Assembly (NCBI RefSeq): GCF_002591895.1
Contig: NZ_NISX01000021.1
Location: forward strand, 25,692-70,924
Direction: 5' to 3'
Origin: Lacimicrobium alkaliphilum
GTDB taxonomy: Bacteria > Pseudomonadota > Gammaproteobacteria > Enterobacterales > Alteromonadaceae
DNA: 45,233 nt
Part shown: positions 38,373 through 45,233 of the stretch, piece by piece
How positions within the stretch are numbered: position 1 is the stretch's first letter
Layout: each line of letters opens with the position of its first letter
Translations under genes and position numbers: made by a program
Notes under the pieces: generated by a model
The model's database searches: none
What the model was told of the DNA's origin: nothing
Seen by the model: only the letters and a program-made list of their open reading frames with translations

Positions 38373-39224
38373 CTACTCAACAGAGGTTGTGGGCTGGTGC
38401 CAAAGCGCTTCCCTGTCAAGTGGCGTCGCCACCGGTAAATTCGGATTGTCGAGGCGAAAAATTCGCCTCGTAGCTAAATCAGCTTTGGCCAGACTCTGTT
38501 GGTGAGCGTCAAGAAAAAGCTGCTCAAACTCTCCCGAGGCAATCAGTTTTTCCAGACCACTTTCAATCAGACGAGCCAACGTCTGATTCTTTTTATTCAC
38601 AAAAAAGTATACTGCCGTCGGATAGTACAGAGCGATATGAGGCTCTGTAATCAGCTCATTCCCCTTCCCCGTTTCTGCCCATATCTCAACCACAGAGCGC
38701 GGCAAAAAATCGGCCTGGCCGGCGGCCAGCTGATCAAACAATCCTTCATAGTTTTCATCTGTTTCTACGGCAAAACCGTTAGCCTGGAGTATCTTGGTAT
38801 CAGGCCAGTCTCGTCCTGATAAAGGACTAAAAAGATTGAGCTTTTTCATGCTCCGCACATACTTGAACACATCCCGATCCGCTTTTCTTACCAGCGCTAT
38901 TCTCAGCCCGATCAATCCCTTGTACACAGGGATACGAATCGGTAAAAGATCCTGCTCACGTTGTTCATTGGTCATGCTCCAGACGACACTCACGTCACGA
39001 TTACCCTGAAGTTGTTGCAGCGCTTTGCTCTGTAACAGAATTTTATCAGTCGGCGCCAGATGGTAATTGACCCCTGTTTTCTCAAGCGCTTTTTCCAGCA
39101 GCTGAAGTGGATAATCATGCCGGCTGTCAGTATCCGACATAGGGCGGGGAAATCGGATATTCCAGGTTGCTGACAGGGCCGGAATAGTCACTGTCAAACC
39201 GATTAAAAGTATCAGCAATCTCAT
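38373..39224 (-). CDS. Periplasmic solute-binding-like protein (SBP family 3-like)
   Basis: A 283-aa protein with signal peptide (MRLLILLIGLTVTIPALSA) and a two-lobed periplasmic-binding fold: YPLQLLEKALEKTGVNYHL near the start, VYKGLIGLRIALVRK, YEGLFDQLAAGQADFLPRS and IALYYPTAVYFFVNKKN. ATG 39224 is chosen because the signal peptide begins there. No transporter permease or ATPase is next to it, so it may be an orphan sensor-like or amino-acid-binding protein; ligand unknown. Converges with dacA (4-nt gap), where a perfect 7-bp inverted repeat (38368-38388) spans both stops. Confidence 0.85.
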   Translation of the reverse strand: MRLLILLIGLTVTIPALSATWNIRFPRPMSDTDSRHDYPLQLLEKALEKTGVNYHLAPTDKILLQSKALQQLQGNRDVSVVWSMTNEQREQDLLPIRIPVYKGLIGLRIALVRKADRDVFKYVRSMKKLNLFSPLSGRDWPDTKILQANGFAVETDENYEGLFDQLAAGQADFLPRSVVEIWAETGKGNELITEPHIALYYPTAVYFFVNKKNQTLARLIESGLEKLIASGEFEQLFLDAHQQSLAKADLATRRIFRLDNPNLPVATPLDREALWHQPTTSVE

Positions 39225-39300
39225 CGAATAGGTTCTCCCACCTGTAATGCTAATACAGTAGCGAATCAACTCTGCACTCACAAGCTGATTCAGTCTATTG

Positions 39301-39975
39301 CTAATCAATGCCGATAAATTTATGGGTTTGTAATGACAATCGCCAGTTTCTGTTGATGCAGGTGTTCACGGCGAGCTCGGTGGCCCGTCGTTGCTGACTG
39401 ATAGGTTGCAGATACACCATCGCTTCTGGGTTGGTCACGGGTCTGGCCAGCAAGGTATCCAGCTCGTCGATATGTTTTTGCATCGCCACCGGATGCTTGA
39501 TTTCATTAGCCAGTTTCAACGGTTGATCCAGTACGTCATATCCTCCTTTCATATCCACTTTTGGAGACAGTGTAACCCAGGTATCAGGGTGAGCCTGGAT
39601 CTCAAAGGTACCGCTGGTTTCGATTTGCACGCAATAGCCCTTGTCAATCAGCAACGAGGTTAACGGGATCAGATCGTACATGGCAGGCTCGCCACCGGTG
39701 ATCACCACATGCCTGGCATGATACTGCTGCTGCTCAAACAAGCTCAGCAGTTTATGCTCATCGGCACTGAAATATTGCTCCGAGTCTGAGGTTTTCGCCA
39801 GCACCTGCTGCGTATCGGTCTGAAAGGCCGGATCGAGGGTCCAGGTGTGTTTGGTATCACACCAGGGGCAGCCCACAGGACAGCCCTGCAAGCGGATAAA
39901 AATCGCTGGCAGCCCGGTATAGAAGCCCTCCCCCTGGATGGTTTCAAACATTTCATTGACCTTTAGCACACTCAC
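39301..39975 (-). CDS. queE: 7-carboxy-7-deazaguanine synthase QueE
   Basis: A 224-aa radical SAM enzyme that forms CDG in queuosine synthesis. The cluster motif is CPVGCPWC, with C32, C36 and C39 (Cx3Cx2C), within EGFYTGLPAIFIRLQGC. Further marks: VVITGGEPAMYDL and IETSGTFEI. Start is GTG 39975 with AAGGA about 10 nt upstream; GTG 39969 also possible. Divergent from queC, 64 nt away. Confidence 0.97.
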   Translation of the reverse strand: MSVLKVNEMFETIQGEGFYTGLPAIFIRLQGCPVGCPWCDTKHTWTLDPAFQTDTQQVLAKTSDSEQYFSADEHKLLSLFEQQQYHARHVVITGGEPAMYDLIPLTSLLIDKGYCVQIETSGTFEIQAHPDTWVTLSPKVDMKGGYDVLDQPLKLANEIKHPVAMQKHIDELDTLLARPVTNPEAMVYLQPISQQRRATELAVNTCINRNWRLSLQTHKFIGID

Positions 39976-40039
39976 GTAGGGATTTTCCTTTCAGGCTGGT
40001 AAAATTAGTGCAAGCAACGATTATAAAGGCGCAACAGAT

Positions 40040-40696
40040 ATGACACAAAGAGCAGTAGTGATCTTTTCCGGCGGTATGGACTCTTTTACCGTCCTTAACA
40101 AAGCACATCGACAAGGACTGGAGCTCTACGCCCTGTCATTCGACTATGGTCAGCGCCATCGCAAAGAGCTGGATTATGCCAAAGCCGTCTGCCAGGAGTT
40201 AGGGATCGCCCACAAAATTGTGGATATCAGCGCCATCAACAGCCTGATCGGCGGTTCATCCCTGACCGATGATATGGAGGTGGCTGAAGGTCATTACGCT
40301 GCCGAGAACATGAAAAACACCGTAGTTCCCAATCGCAATATGATCTTACTCTCAATGGCTGTGGGCTACGCCGTTTCTCTTGATGCCTCACAGGTATTCT
40401 ATGGCGCCCACTCAGGGGATCATGCCATTTACCCCGATTGCCGTCCCGAGTTTGTGCATAAGATGAATGATGTTTGCGCCATTGCCAACTATGAGCCGGT
40501 TGAGATCGCCTGCCCTTATCTGGACGTCAGCAAAACCGACATTCTTACCGATGGCCTGGCCATGGGGCTGGACTACAGTAAGACCTGGACCTGCTATAAC
40601 GGCAGAGAAAAAGCCTGTGGGAAATGCGGCGCCTGCAATGAACGGCTGGAAGCTTTTGCCGAGAATGGGGCAACGGATCCGCTGGAGTATGAGTAG
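40040..40696 (+). CDS. queC: 7-cyano-7-deazaguanine synthase QueC
   Basis: A 218-aa ATP-dependent enzyme that converts CDG to preQ0. N-terminal PP-loop SGGMDS at 10-15, [32 protein letters not shown], and the C-terminal zinc cluster ([18 protein letters not shown], four Cys). Functionally paired with queE next door. Closed by a bidirectional terminator shared with the rplS operon. Confidence 0.98.
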   Translation: MTQRAVVIFSGGMDSFTVLNKAHRQGLELYALSFDYGQRHRKELDYAKAVCQELGIAHKIVDISAINSLIGGSSLTDDMEVAEGHYAAENMKNTVVPNRNMILLSMAVGYAVSLDASQVFYGAHSGDHAIYPDCRPEFVHKMNDVCAIANYEPVEIACPYLDVSKTDILTDGLAMGLDYSKTWTCYNGREKACGKCGACNERLEAFAENGATDPLEYE

Positions 40697-40734
40697 GCTC
40701 TTTTTACAAGAGGAAAACGCGAATTCCAGCCATT

Positions 40735-40762
40735 AAAAAGCCCGGCAATTGCCGGGCTTTTT
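40735..40762. terminator. Bidirectional terminator between queC and rplS
   Basis: A perfect 28-nt palindrome: A5 then GCCCGGC, centre AATT, GCCGGGC then T5. T-runs on both strands fit termination of queC (plus) and of rpsP-rimM-trmD-rplS (minus). Confidence 0.9.
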
Positions 40763-40791
40763 GGTAAGTAATGTCAACGGGAAAATTTATC

Positions 40792-41151
40792 TTAGTTAAG
40801 CTTCTCTTTGATACGTGCAGACTTACCGCTACGCTCGCGCAGATAGTACAGTTTGGCGCGACGAACAGCACCACGACGCTTGACTTCAATTGAAGCCACC
40901 GCAGGGCTGTGAGTCTGGAACACACGTTCAACGCCTTCACCGCTGGAAATTTTCCGTACGGTAAATGCAGAGTGCAGGCCACGGTTACGCTTGGCGATTA
41001 CAACACCTTCGTAAGCCTGAAGACGCTCTTTCTCGCCTTCTTTAACCCGTACCTGAACGACTACGGTATCACCGGGGCCAAATTCAGGAACGTCTTTTTT
41101 CAACTGTTCTTCTTCAATACGCTTGATGATATCTTGATTGACTTTGCTCAT
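40792..41151 (-). CDS. rplS: 50S ribosomal protein L19
   Basis: A 119-aa ribosomal protein at the 30S-50S interface. [52 protein letters not shown] and [15 protein letters not shown] are family-typical. Of two adjacent ATGs (41154, 41151) the second is better spaced from AGAGG. Last gene of the operon. Confidence 0.98.
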   Translation of the reverse strand: MSKVNQDIIKRIEEEQLKKDVPEFGPGDTVVVQVRVKEGEKERLQAYEGVVIAKRNRGLHSAFTVRKISSGEGVERVFQTHSPAVASIEVKRRGAVRRAKLYYLRERSGKSARIKEKLN

Positions 41152-41181
41152 CATAACCTCTCATCCTGGATTAACTGTCAT

Positions 41182-41961
41182 CTAGCCACAGGGTTTGCTG
41201 GTGTCATTCTCATTTAAGATTTCATTCTCATCTAAGAACTCTCGCAGCAAACGTTCCTGCTCCTCAGTCAGAGCCAGGTCGTTTAACAATTCAGGGCGTC
41301 GTTGCAGGGTTTTACCCAGCATCTGTTTTAACCGCCACTGCCTGATTTTTTCATGGTTCCCTGATAACAACACCTCAGGAACCAGGCGACCGTCGAGGTT
41401 TTCCGGACGCGTATAGTGCGGACAATCCAGCAGACCTTCGGTAAAGGAGTCCTGCTCGGCGGATTGTTCGTGACCCAGTACACCGGGCACAAAACGCGCT
41501 ATCGCATCCATCAGCACCATGGCAGGTAACTCCCCACCACTTAAGACATAATCACCGATAGACCATTCTTCATCTATCTCGGCTTGTATGACTCGCTCGT
41601 CGATGCCTTCATAGCGACCTGCAACCAGGATCAGGCTGTCCTGTTCAGACAATGCCCTGACCCCTTGCTGATCAAGTTTCTTGCCCTGAGGAGATAAATA
41701 AATCACCTTCGGGCGTTCTCCGGCTGCCAGTCTGGCAGCATGGATAGCGTCTGTGAGCGGCTGCACCATCATCAGCATACCGGGACCACCACCATAAGGC
41801 CGGTCGTCCACGGTACGGTGTTTATCCTGAGTAAAATCTCTTGGATTAAAACACGCTACTTCCAGCAGACCGGATTTTACCGCCCGACCGAATACACCCT
41901 GCTGGGTGAAACTGTCGAACATCTGCGGAAACAAACTGACTACCCCAAACCAGCGGGTCAT
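41182..41961 (-). CDS. trmD: tRNA (guanine37-N1)-methyltransferase TrmD
   Basis: A 259-aa SPOUT enzyme that makes m1G37 to prevent frameshifting. [14 protein letters not shown] start, [39 protein letters not shown], and the trefoil knot with [19 protein letters not shown]. Start ATG overlaps the rimM stop by one base (TGATG). Confidence 0.98.
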   Translation of the reverse strand: MTRWFGVVSLFPQMFDSFTQQGVFGRAVKSGLLEVACFNPRDFTQDKHRTVDDRPYGGGPGMLMMVQPLTDAIHAARLAAGERPKVIYLSPQGKKLDQQGVRALSEQDSLILVAGRYEGIDERVIQAEIDEEWSIGDYVLSGGELPAMVLMDAIARFVPGVLGHEQSAEQDSFTEGLLDCPHYTRPENLDGRLVPEVLLSGNHEKIRQWRLKQMLGKTLQRRPELLNDLALTEEQERLLREFLDENEILNENDTSKPCG

Positions 41962-42491
41962 CAGAAGTCCGGTTCCCAGTCTACCTTTATGGTACGGGTC
42001 GCCCGATCCACTTGCTTTATTACCTGTTCAGGCAAGTAAGGGATCATGCGTTCTTTCTTGGCAAAAGCATCTTTAAGATTGGCCTGTACGATCATTACAT
42101 CGTTTGAACCTGTCTCAAATAACTCGCGGACCACACCCAGGTCATAGCCTTTTTCGGTTACCACCTGCATGCCCACCAGCTCACGCCAGTAAAACTCACC
42201 GGCTTCAAGTTCTGGCAGTTGCTCACTCAGGATGCTGATCTCCAGATTCTTCAGTCTGTCGACCTGATCTCTGTCTTCAACACCCACCAGTTTGGCCACC
42301 AGGCCTTTACTTTGCTGACGCCATTGCTCCACCTGAATTTCGACTTGCTTACCATCCTGACAAATCAGCCAGGGCGAATAATCAAATATCCCTTCAGGGG
42401 TATCAGTATAGGCAGTGATCCTGGCCCAACCTTTAACGCCATAGGGCGCTCCGATTTTGCCGACCACCAGAGTTTCAGACGCGTCACTCAT
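41961..42491 (-). CDS. rimM: Ribosome maturation factor RimM
   Basis: A 176-aa 30S assembly factor that binds S19. N-terminal [17 protein letters not shown], the linker [21 protein letters not shown] opening the PRC-barrel, and a C-terminal [14 protein letters not shown] and IKVDWEPDF. 21 nt after rpsP. Confidence 0.98.
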   Translation of the reverse strand: MSDASETLVVGKIGAPYGVKGWARITAYTDTPEGIFDYSPWLICQDGKQVEIQVEQWRQQSKGLVAKLVGVEDRDQVDRLKNLEISILSEQLPELEAGEFYWRELVGMQVVTEKGYDLGVVRELFETGSNDVMIVQANLKDAFAKKERMIPYLPEQVIKQVDRATRTIKVDWEPDF

Positions 42492-42512
42492 CCTATACCT
42501 CAGTTATGCAGC

Positions 42513-42761
42513 TTATGCTGCAGCTTTTGCATCTTTGACCAGGCGAGTAACGCGGTCAGACAGACTTGCGCCATGCCCTGTCCAGTACTCAACACGGTCC
42601 AGATCCAGGCGCAATTTTTCTTCCTGACCTTGTGCAGTCGGGTTGAAAAAGCCGATGTTTTCAATGAAACGGCCATCGCGCGCACGGCGGCTGTCAGCCA
42701 CCACGACCTGATAAAATGGACGCTTTTTTGCGCCACTACGCTGTAAACGAATAGTAACCAT
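42513..42761 (-). CDS. rpsP: 30S ribosomal protein S16
   Basis: An 82-aa ribosomal protein. [20 protein letters not shown] start, [19 protein letters not shown], and [20 protein letters not shown] 42761 has GAGG 6 nt upstream and gives the standard length; the frame stays open for 59 codons upstream through the leader, which is not coding. First gene of rpsP-rimM-trmD-rplS. Confidence 0.98.
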   Translation of the reverse strand: MVTIRLQRSGAKKRPFYQVVVADSRRARDGRFIENIGFFNPTAQGQEEKLRLDLDRVEYWTGHGASLSDRVTRLVKDAKAAA

Positions 42762-42802
42762 ATGTGCCTCAAACTCGTTAAGCGTTGACATTAACTTACT
42801 TA

Positions 42803-42827
42803 CCCTTTCAACCAGCAGGTCGAAGGG
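42803..42827 (-). promoter_or_regulatory. Leader hairpin in the rpsP mRNA
   Basis: In the 5' leader, CCCTTCGACC, loop TGCT, GGTTGAAAGGG form a ten-pair stem with one G-T wobble and one A bulge. It lies between the promoter and the ribosome site, about 40 nt before the start. Could be an S16 or operon autoregulatory element; this is inference. Confidence 0.5.
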
Positions 42828-42834
42828 CCGCAGC

Positions 42835-42862
42835 ATTGTACGGATCTGGGCTGTAAATGCAA
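42835..42862 (-). promoter_or_regulatory. Sigma-70 promoter of the rpsP operon
   Basis: On the minus strand: TTGCAT (42862-42857), 16-nt spacer, TACAAT (42840-42835). Good match to consensus, giving a leader of about 65 nt before ATG 42761. Confidence 0.7.
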
Positions 42863-42962
42863 GGGAATAATTGCCGTGAGGAGTGAACCGAATGATGAAT
42901 AATGAATAAAATGCTAAATCATTGCATATCACTGCCAAACCACAGGAAAAGCCCTGAAAAGC

Positions 42963-43050
42963 TATTCACCACAGAGGCACAGAGAACACAGAGGTATCAA
43001 CGGCGTCCCCCCTTCACTTCTTTGTGCCCTCTGTGCCTCCGTGGTGAATA
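42963..43050. repeat. Imperfect palindromic repeat of the CACAGAGGCACAGAG type
   Basis: Two arms of 27 nt, 42963-42989 and the complement of 43024-43050, match at 24 positions, with a 34-nt centre. The arms hold the motif TTCACCAC-GAGGCACAG. Sequences of this kind recur in many bacterial genomes and give spurious peptides such as TTEAQRTQR. A looser tract follows to about 43115, with TTCGTGCT (43060) and TTCGTGGT blocks also found at the right edge of the window. Confidence 0.7.
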
Positions 43051-43331
43051 TTTCTTTTGTTCGTGCTTTTGGTGTTGGTTCGTGGTCTGTTTTTTCTCGC
43101 GCTTCGTGGTGGTTAGTATAAAAATTGAGAGGGAGGTGCAGTTTGACCTCACTCTTCGCTCCTCTCGCCTCACTGCGCTCAGCGTGGGAACATAAAAATG
43201 AGGGCTGCTCCTTAAATACCAGGGCTACAACACATTAATCCGCATAGTTTTACGCTCGCAGTTGCGATGTGTTTTTTGATTTCAGCAAGGTACAATCAGG
43301 GTTAACTGCAATAAAAATAAACAAGATGATA

Positions 43332-45116
43332 ATGAATAAGGAATTGCTATTAGCAGTTCAGTTTTTACTGGTGGTTGGAACACCCATCGCCCATGCTCAG
43401 GTGGGCGAACCTGTTGATGGATTTATTGAACGGACTAAAACCGTTACCTACGACTGTCCAAATCCGGACGACTTTGCCGGACTTGAAAATCACTTAGTAT
43501 CCAATAACCTGACTCAGTCACAAAAGTTTGCGCTGCTTGTGGAAAAATCTCATTTTCTTATTTGTGACGGTAAAGCATCCGATGCGCAAAGGCTTTTGTT
43601 TGAAATTACCCGCTGGGACGATATCGATAAACAAAGCTATTTTTACGCCTCGGCGATTTATCAGATTGGGTTTACCTACGATCTTAAAGAACAGCCACAA
43701 CGCTGTGAGTATTATGAGCAGGCACAATCACTGGCTACTGAGAGGTACAGTGACATATACCTGAGTGCTACCCTTGGTCTGATCACAAACTGTCGTATGG
43801 ATCTGTCGGTAGGTGAACGTCTGGGCATGATGTTTAATGTTCTCGAACGGTATTCGAAAACCAATAACTATCAGGCCCTGGCTCACATTCATAACAGTAT
43901 CGGTCTTATCTATGGCAACCTGCAGCAACATGTACTTGCCGCTGAACAATATCTTAAAGCTCACGAAATGGGGCTCAAAGTCTACACCGGAAGTAATCAG
44001 TTAACGATTTTAATCAGTGCCATCAGCTCTTTGCTGGCAAGTGGTCAGTACGAGCGAGCCCTGGAATCCATCAATGAGTTTGAGCGGATTAATCGCGATG
44101 TTGGTACCCCTCTGACCAATTACTTTTACTATCATGCTCTGACGGGCTACTACTATCGAATCGGTGATATTGAAAACCTAAAAGCCGAGCTACCCGCGCT
44201 GGAAAGGGCCGTGGAACCCTTATCTAACCCAATTTATAAAGCGATGGTGATGTGGTATCAGGTGGTGCCATGCGTGTACGAACGAGATCAGGAGTGCATA
44301 GCAGATTATTTTCAGTCACCAGAGTCTGTGCATCCTGCTGTAAAACGCCATCTGGAAAGTAATCTCGACTATCTGAAGCTGATGGTTGATATGCAGATGG
44401 TGTTGAGAGACTGGCCACAGGCCGAAAAAGCCTTTGATAAATACGCAAACCGAAGTAGCGCTAACAATAAACACAGCCAGTCTTCGGCCAGTATTCTGGG
44501 GGTCGCCAACCTTTATTCCAGGATTTCCTCTCTGGAATCTGAGATTGAACGCGCCCGGCGCATCAAGCGCACCATTGTTGGCGTCGGTATTGCGGTATTT
44601 CTGCTCTTCACGCTGACAATAACCTATTACCTGCGTAAAAAGCACCAGGCGAAGTTAACCATTGACCCTGCTACAGGCTTATTAAACAGCGATGTTGCAG
44701 TGAGCCGGATTCAAAGAGTCCAGGCACCGGAAAAAGGCAAAACCAATGCGCTGGCACTGCTTGATCTTAGTAATTTCCGGGAACTCAACATGGCAGTCGG
44801 CCTTGCAAAAGGTAACGAGATACTAAGAAATATCTCAAAGACCTTACAAAAAGTCACCCGGGATACCGACATTCTGGGCAGGTACGGGCCTGAGCAGTTT
44901 CTGTTATGTCTTCCTGATATTGAAGAGCAGAGTGCGATGCGGTTTTTTGACCGGTTGCAAAGGGAACTGGATGAAACCCGTATGGGGCCACCAAGCCATG
45001 ACACGATAAATGTCCGCTCCAGTATGAGTATCTTTATTGCAACCGAGAGATTGTCAGATATGCAAAGCGTTCTGGATGAGTTGCTTCTGTCTATTAATAT
45101 AAAATCCGATCATTAA
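43332..45116 (+). CDS. TPR protein with membrane helix and degenerate GGDEF domain
   Basis: A 594-aa protein. Signal peptide MNKELLLAVQFLLVVGTPIAHA, a periplasmic helical TPR-like region (about 60-400, e.g. HNSIGLIYGNLQQHVLAAE and LLASGQYERALESINEF), a coiled coil, one membrane helix at about 413-435 (TIVGVGIAVFLLFTLTITYYL), and a GGDEF-fold domain at about 445-590. The active-site loop is GPEQF (519-523) in GRYGPEQFLLCLP instead of GGDEF, so diguanylate cyclase activity is unlikely; c-di-GMP or partner binding may remain. ATG 43332 starts the signal peptide; ATG 43326 is also possible. Stands alone between two repeat-bearing spacers, where ffh would often be found near rpsP. Confidence 0.88.
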   Translation: MNKELLLAVQFLLVVGTPIAHAQVGEPVDGFIERTKTVTYDCPNPDDFAGLENHLVSNNLTQSQKFALLVEKSHFLICDGKASDAQRLLFEITRWDDIDKQSYFYASAIYQIGFTYDLKEQPQRCEYYEQAQSLATERYSDIYLSATLGLITNCRMDLSVGERLGMMFNVLERYSKTNNYQALAHIHNSIGLIYGNLQQHVLAAEQYLKAHEMGLKVYTGSNQLTILISAISSLLASGQYERALESINEFERINRDVGTPLTNYFYYHALTGYYYRIGDIENLKAELPALERAVEPLSNPIYKAMVMWYQVVPCVYERDQECIADYFQSPESVHPAVKRHLESNLDYLKLMVDMQMVLRDWPQAEKAFDKYANRSSANNKHSQSSASILGVANLYSRISSLESEIERARRIKRTIVGVGIAVFLLFTLTITYYLRKKHQAKLTIDPATGLLNSDVAVSRIQRVQAPEKGKTNALALLDLSNFRELNMAVGLAKGNEILRNISKTLQKVTRDTDILGRYGPEQFLLCLPDIEEQSAMRFFDRLQRELDETRMGPPSHDTINVRSSMSIFIATERLSDMQSVLDELLLSINIKSDH

Positions 45117-45202
45117 CCGGACAGATTTTGTTTGAACAGGTCCCGATTTTTATCAGGACGACGAGCTCGAGCTTGTGACGAACAACCCTTCCTTCTGCCA
45201 TC

Positions 45203-45233
45203 TTCGTGCTCTTCGCGTCCTTCGTGGTTGGAG
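45203..45233. repeat. Partial repeat tract at the right edge
   Basis: TTCGTGCTCTTCGCGTCC followed by TTCGTGGTTGG, cut by the window end. Shares TTCGTGCT and TTCGTGGT blocks, with similar spacing, with 43060-43087, so related DNA flanks the GGDEF-like gene on both sides. The element may extend outside the window. Confidence 0.5.

Noticed and set aside
38368-38388. AACCTCT-7-AGAGGTT inverted repeat as a terminator for dacA and the solute-binding gene
   Set aside because: The stem is short and neither strand has a T-run; it overlaps both stop codons and may be incidental.
42762-42938. N-terminal extension of S16
   Set aside because: This stretch holds the promoter, leader hairpin and ribosome site of rpsP; S16 of 82 aa is the normal length.
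42902-43195. 97-codon plus-strand frame containing TTEAQRTQR
   Set aside because: Translation of a palindromic repeat that yields such peptides spuriously in many genomes; not a gene.

Overview
The window reads as a chromosomal segment of a Gram-negative gammaproteobacterium, most probably of the order Alteromonadales (Alteromonas-like). The grounds are the gene orders (rpsP-rimM-trmD-rplS; ybgC-tolQRAB-pal-cpoB; leuS-lptE-holA-nadD-rsfS-rlmH-mrdA-mrdB-rlpA-dacA; ftsH-folP-glmM-tpiA-secG-tRNA-Leu), an Lpt and Tol-Pal envelope, and moderate G+C. Genus is an inference from style and was not tested. Most of the window is ordinary core genome. I see no prophage, insertion sequence, integron or CRISPR array.

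Layout. 1-1658 (minus): an unrecognised two-gene unit, a glycine-rich protein followed after 8 nt by a membrane protein that runs off the window edge. 1728-9055: a pirin, a receiver-like/TPR protein, a SpoVR-family protein, a Lon-like protease and an exported SRPBCC protein. 9067-9188: a cluster of nested perfect inverted repeats. 9240-15677 (minus): rlmE, ftsH, folP, glmM, tpiA, secG and tRNA-Leu(GAG), ending in a strong terminator. 15798-21118 (plus): yhbY, an H-NS gene with an AT-rich palindromic upstream region, and a MoxR/DUF58/transglutaminase operon. 21082-26226 (minus): the Tol-Pal operon, with its terminator inside the 3' end of the convergent transglutaminase gene. 26227-26956: a gene-poor gap with a candidate small RNA (promoter, structured body, strong terminator). 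26957-38368: ybeL-like gene, then the long leuS-to-dacA operon for tRNA charging, LPS transport, replication, NAD, ribosome maturation and cell elongation. 38373-40696: a periplasmic solute-binding-like protein and the queE/queC pair of queuosine synthesis. 40735-42862 (minus): the rplS operon with a recognisable promoter and a leader hairpin. 42963-45233: repeat-derived DNA flanking a TPR protein with a degenerate GGDEF domain.

How the parts fit: Tol-Pal/CpoB, PBP2/RodA, RlpA, PBP5 and LptE together cover outer-membrane constriction and cell-wall elongation and turnover. RlmE, YhbY, RsfS, RlmH, RimM, TrmD, S16 and L19 cover ribosome assembly and RNA modification. FtsH and the Lon-like protease cover protein quality control.

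The least explained items are the two-gene unit at the left edge, the candidate sRNA at 26785-26924, the hairpin cluster at 9067-9188, the repeat DNA around 43000 and at the right edge, and two signalling proteins whose catalytic or phospho-acceptor motifs are lost.
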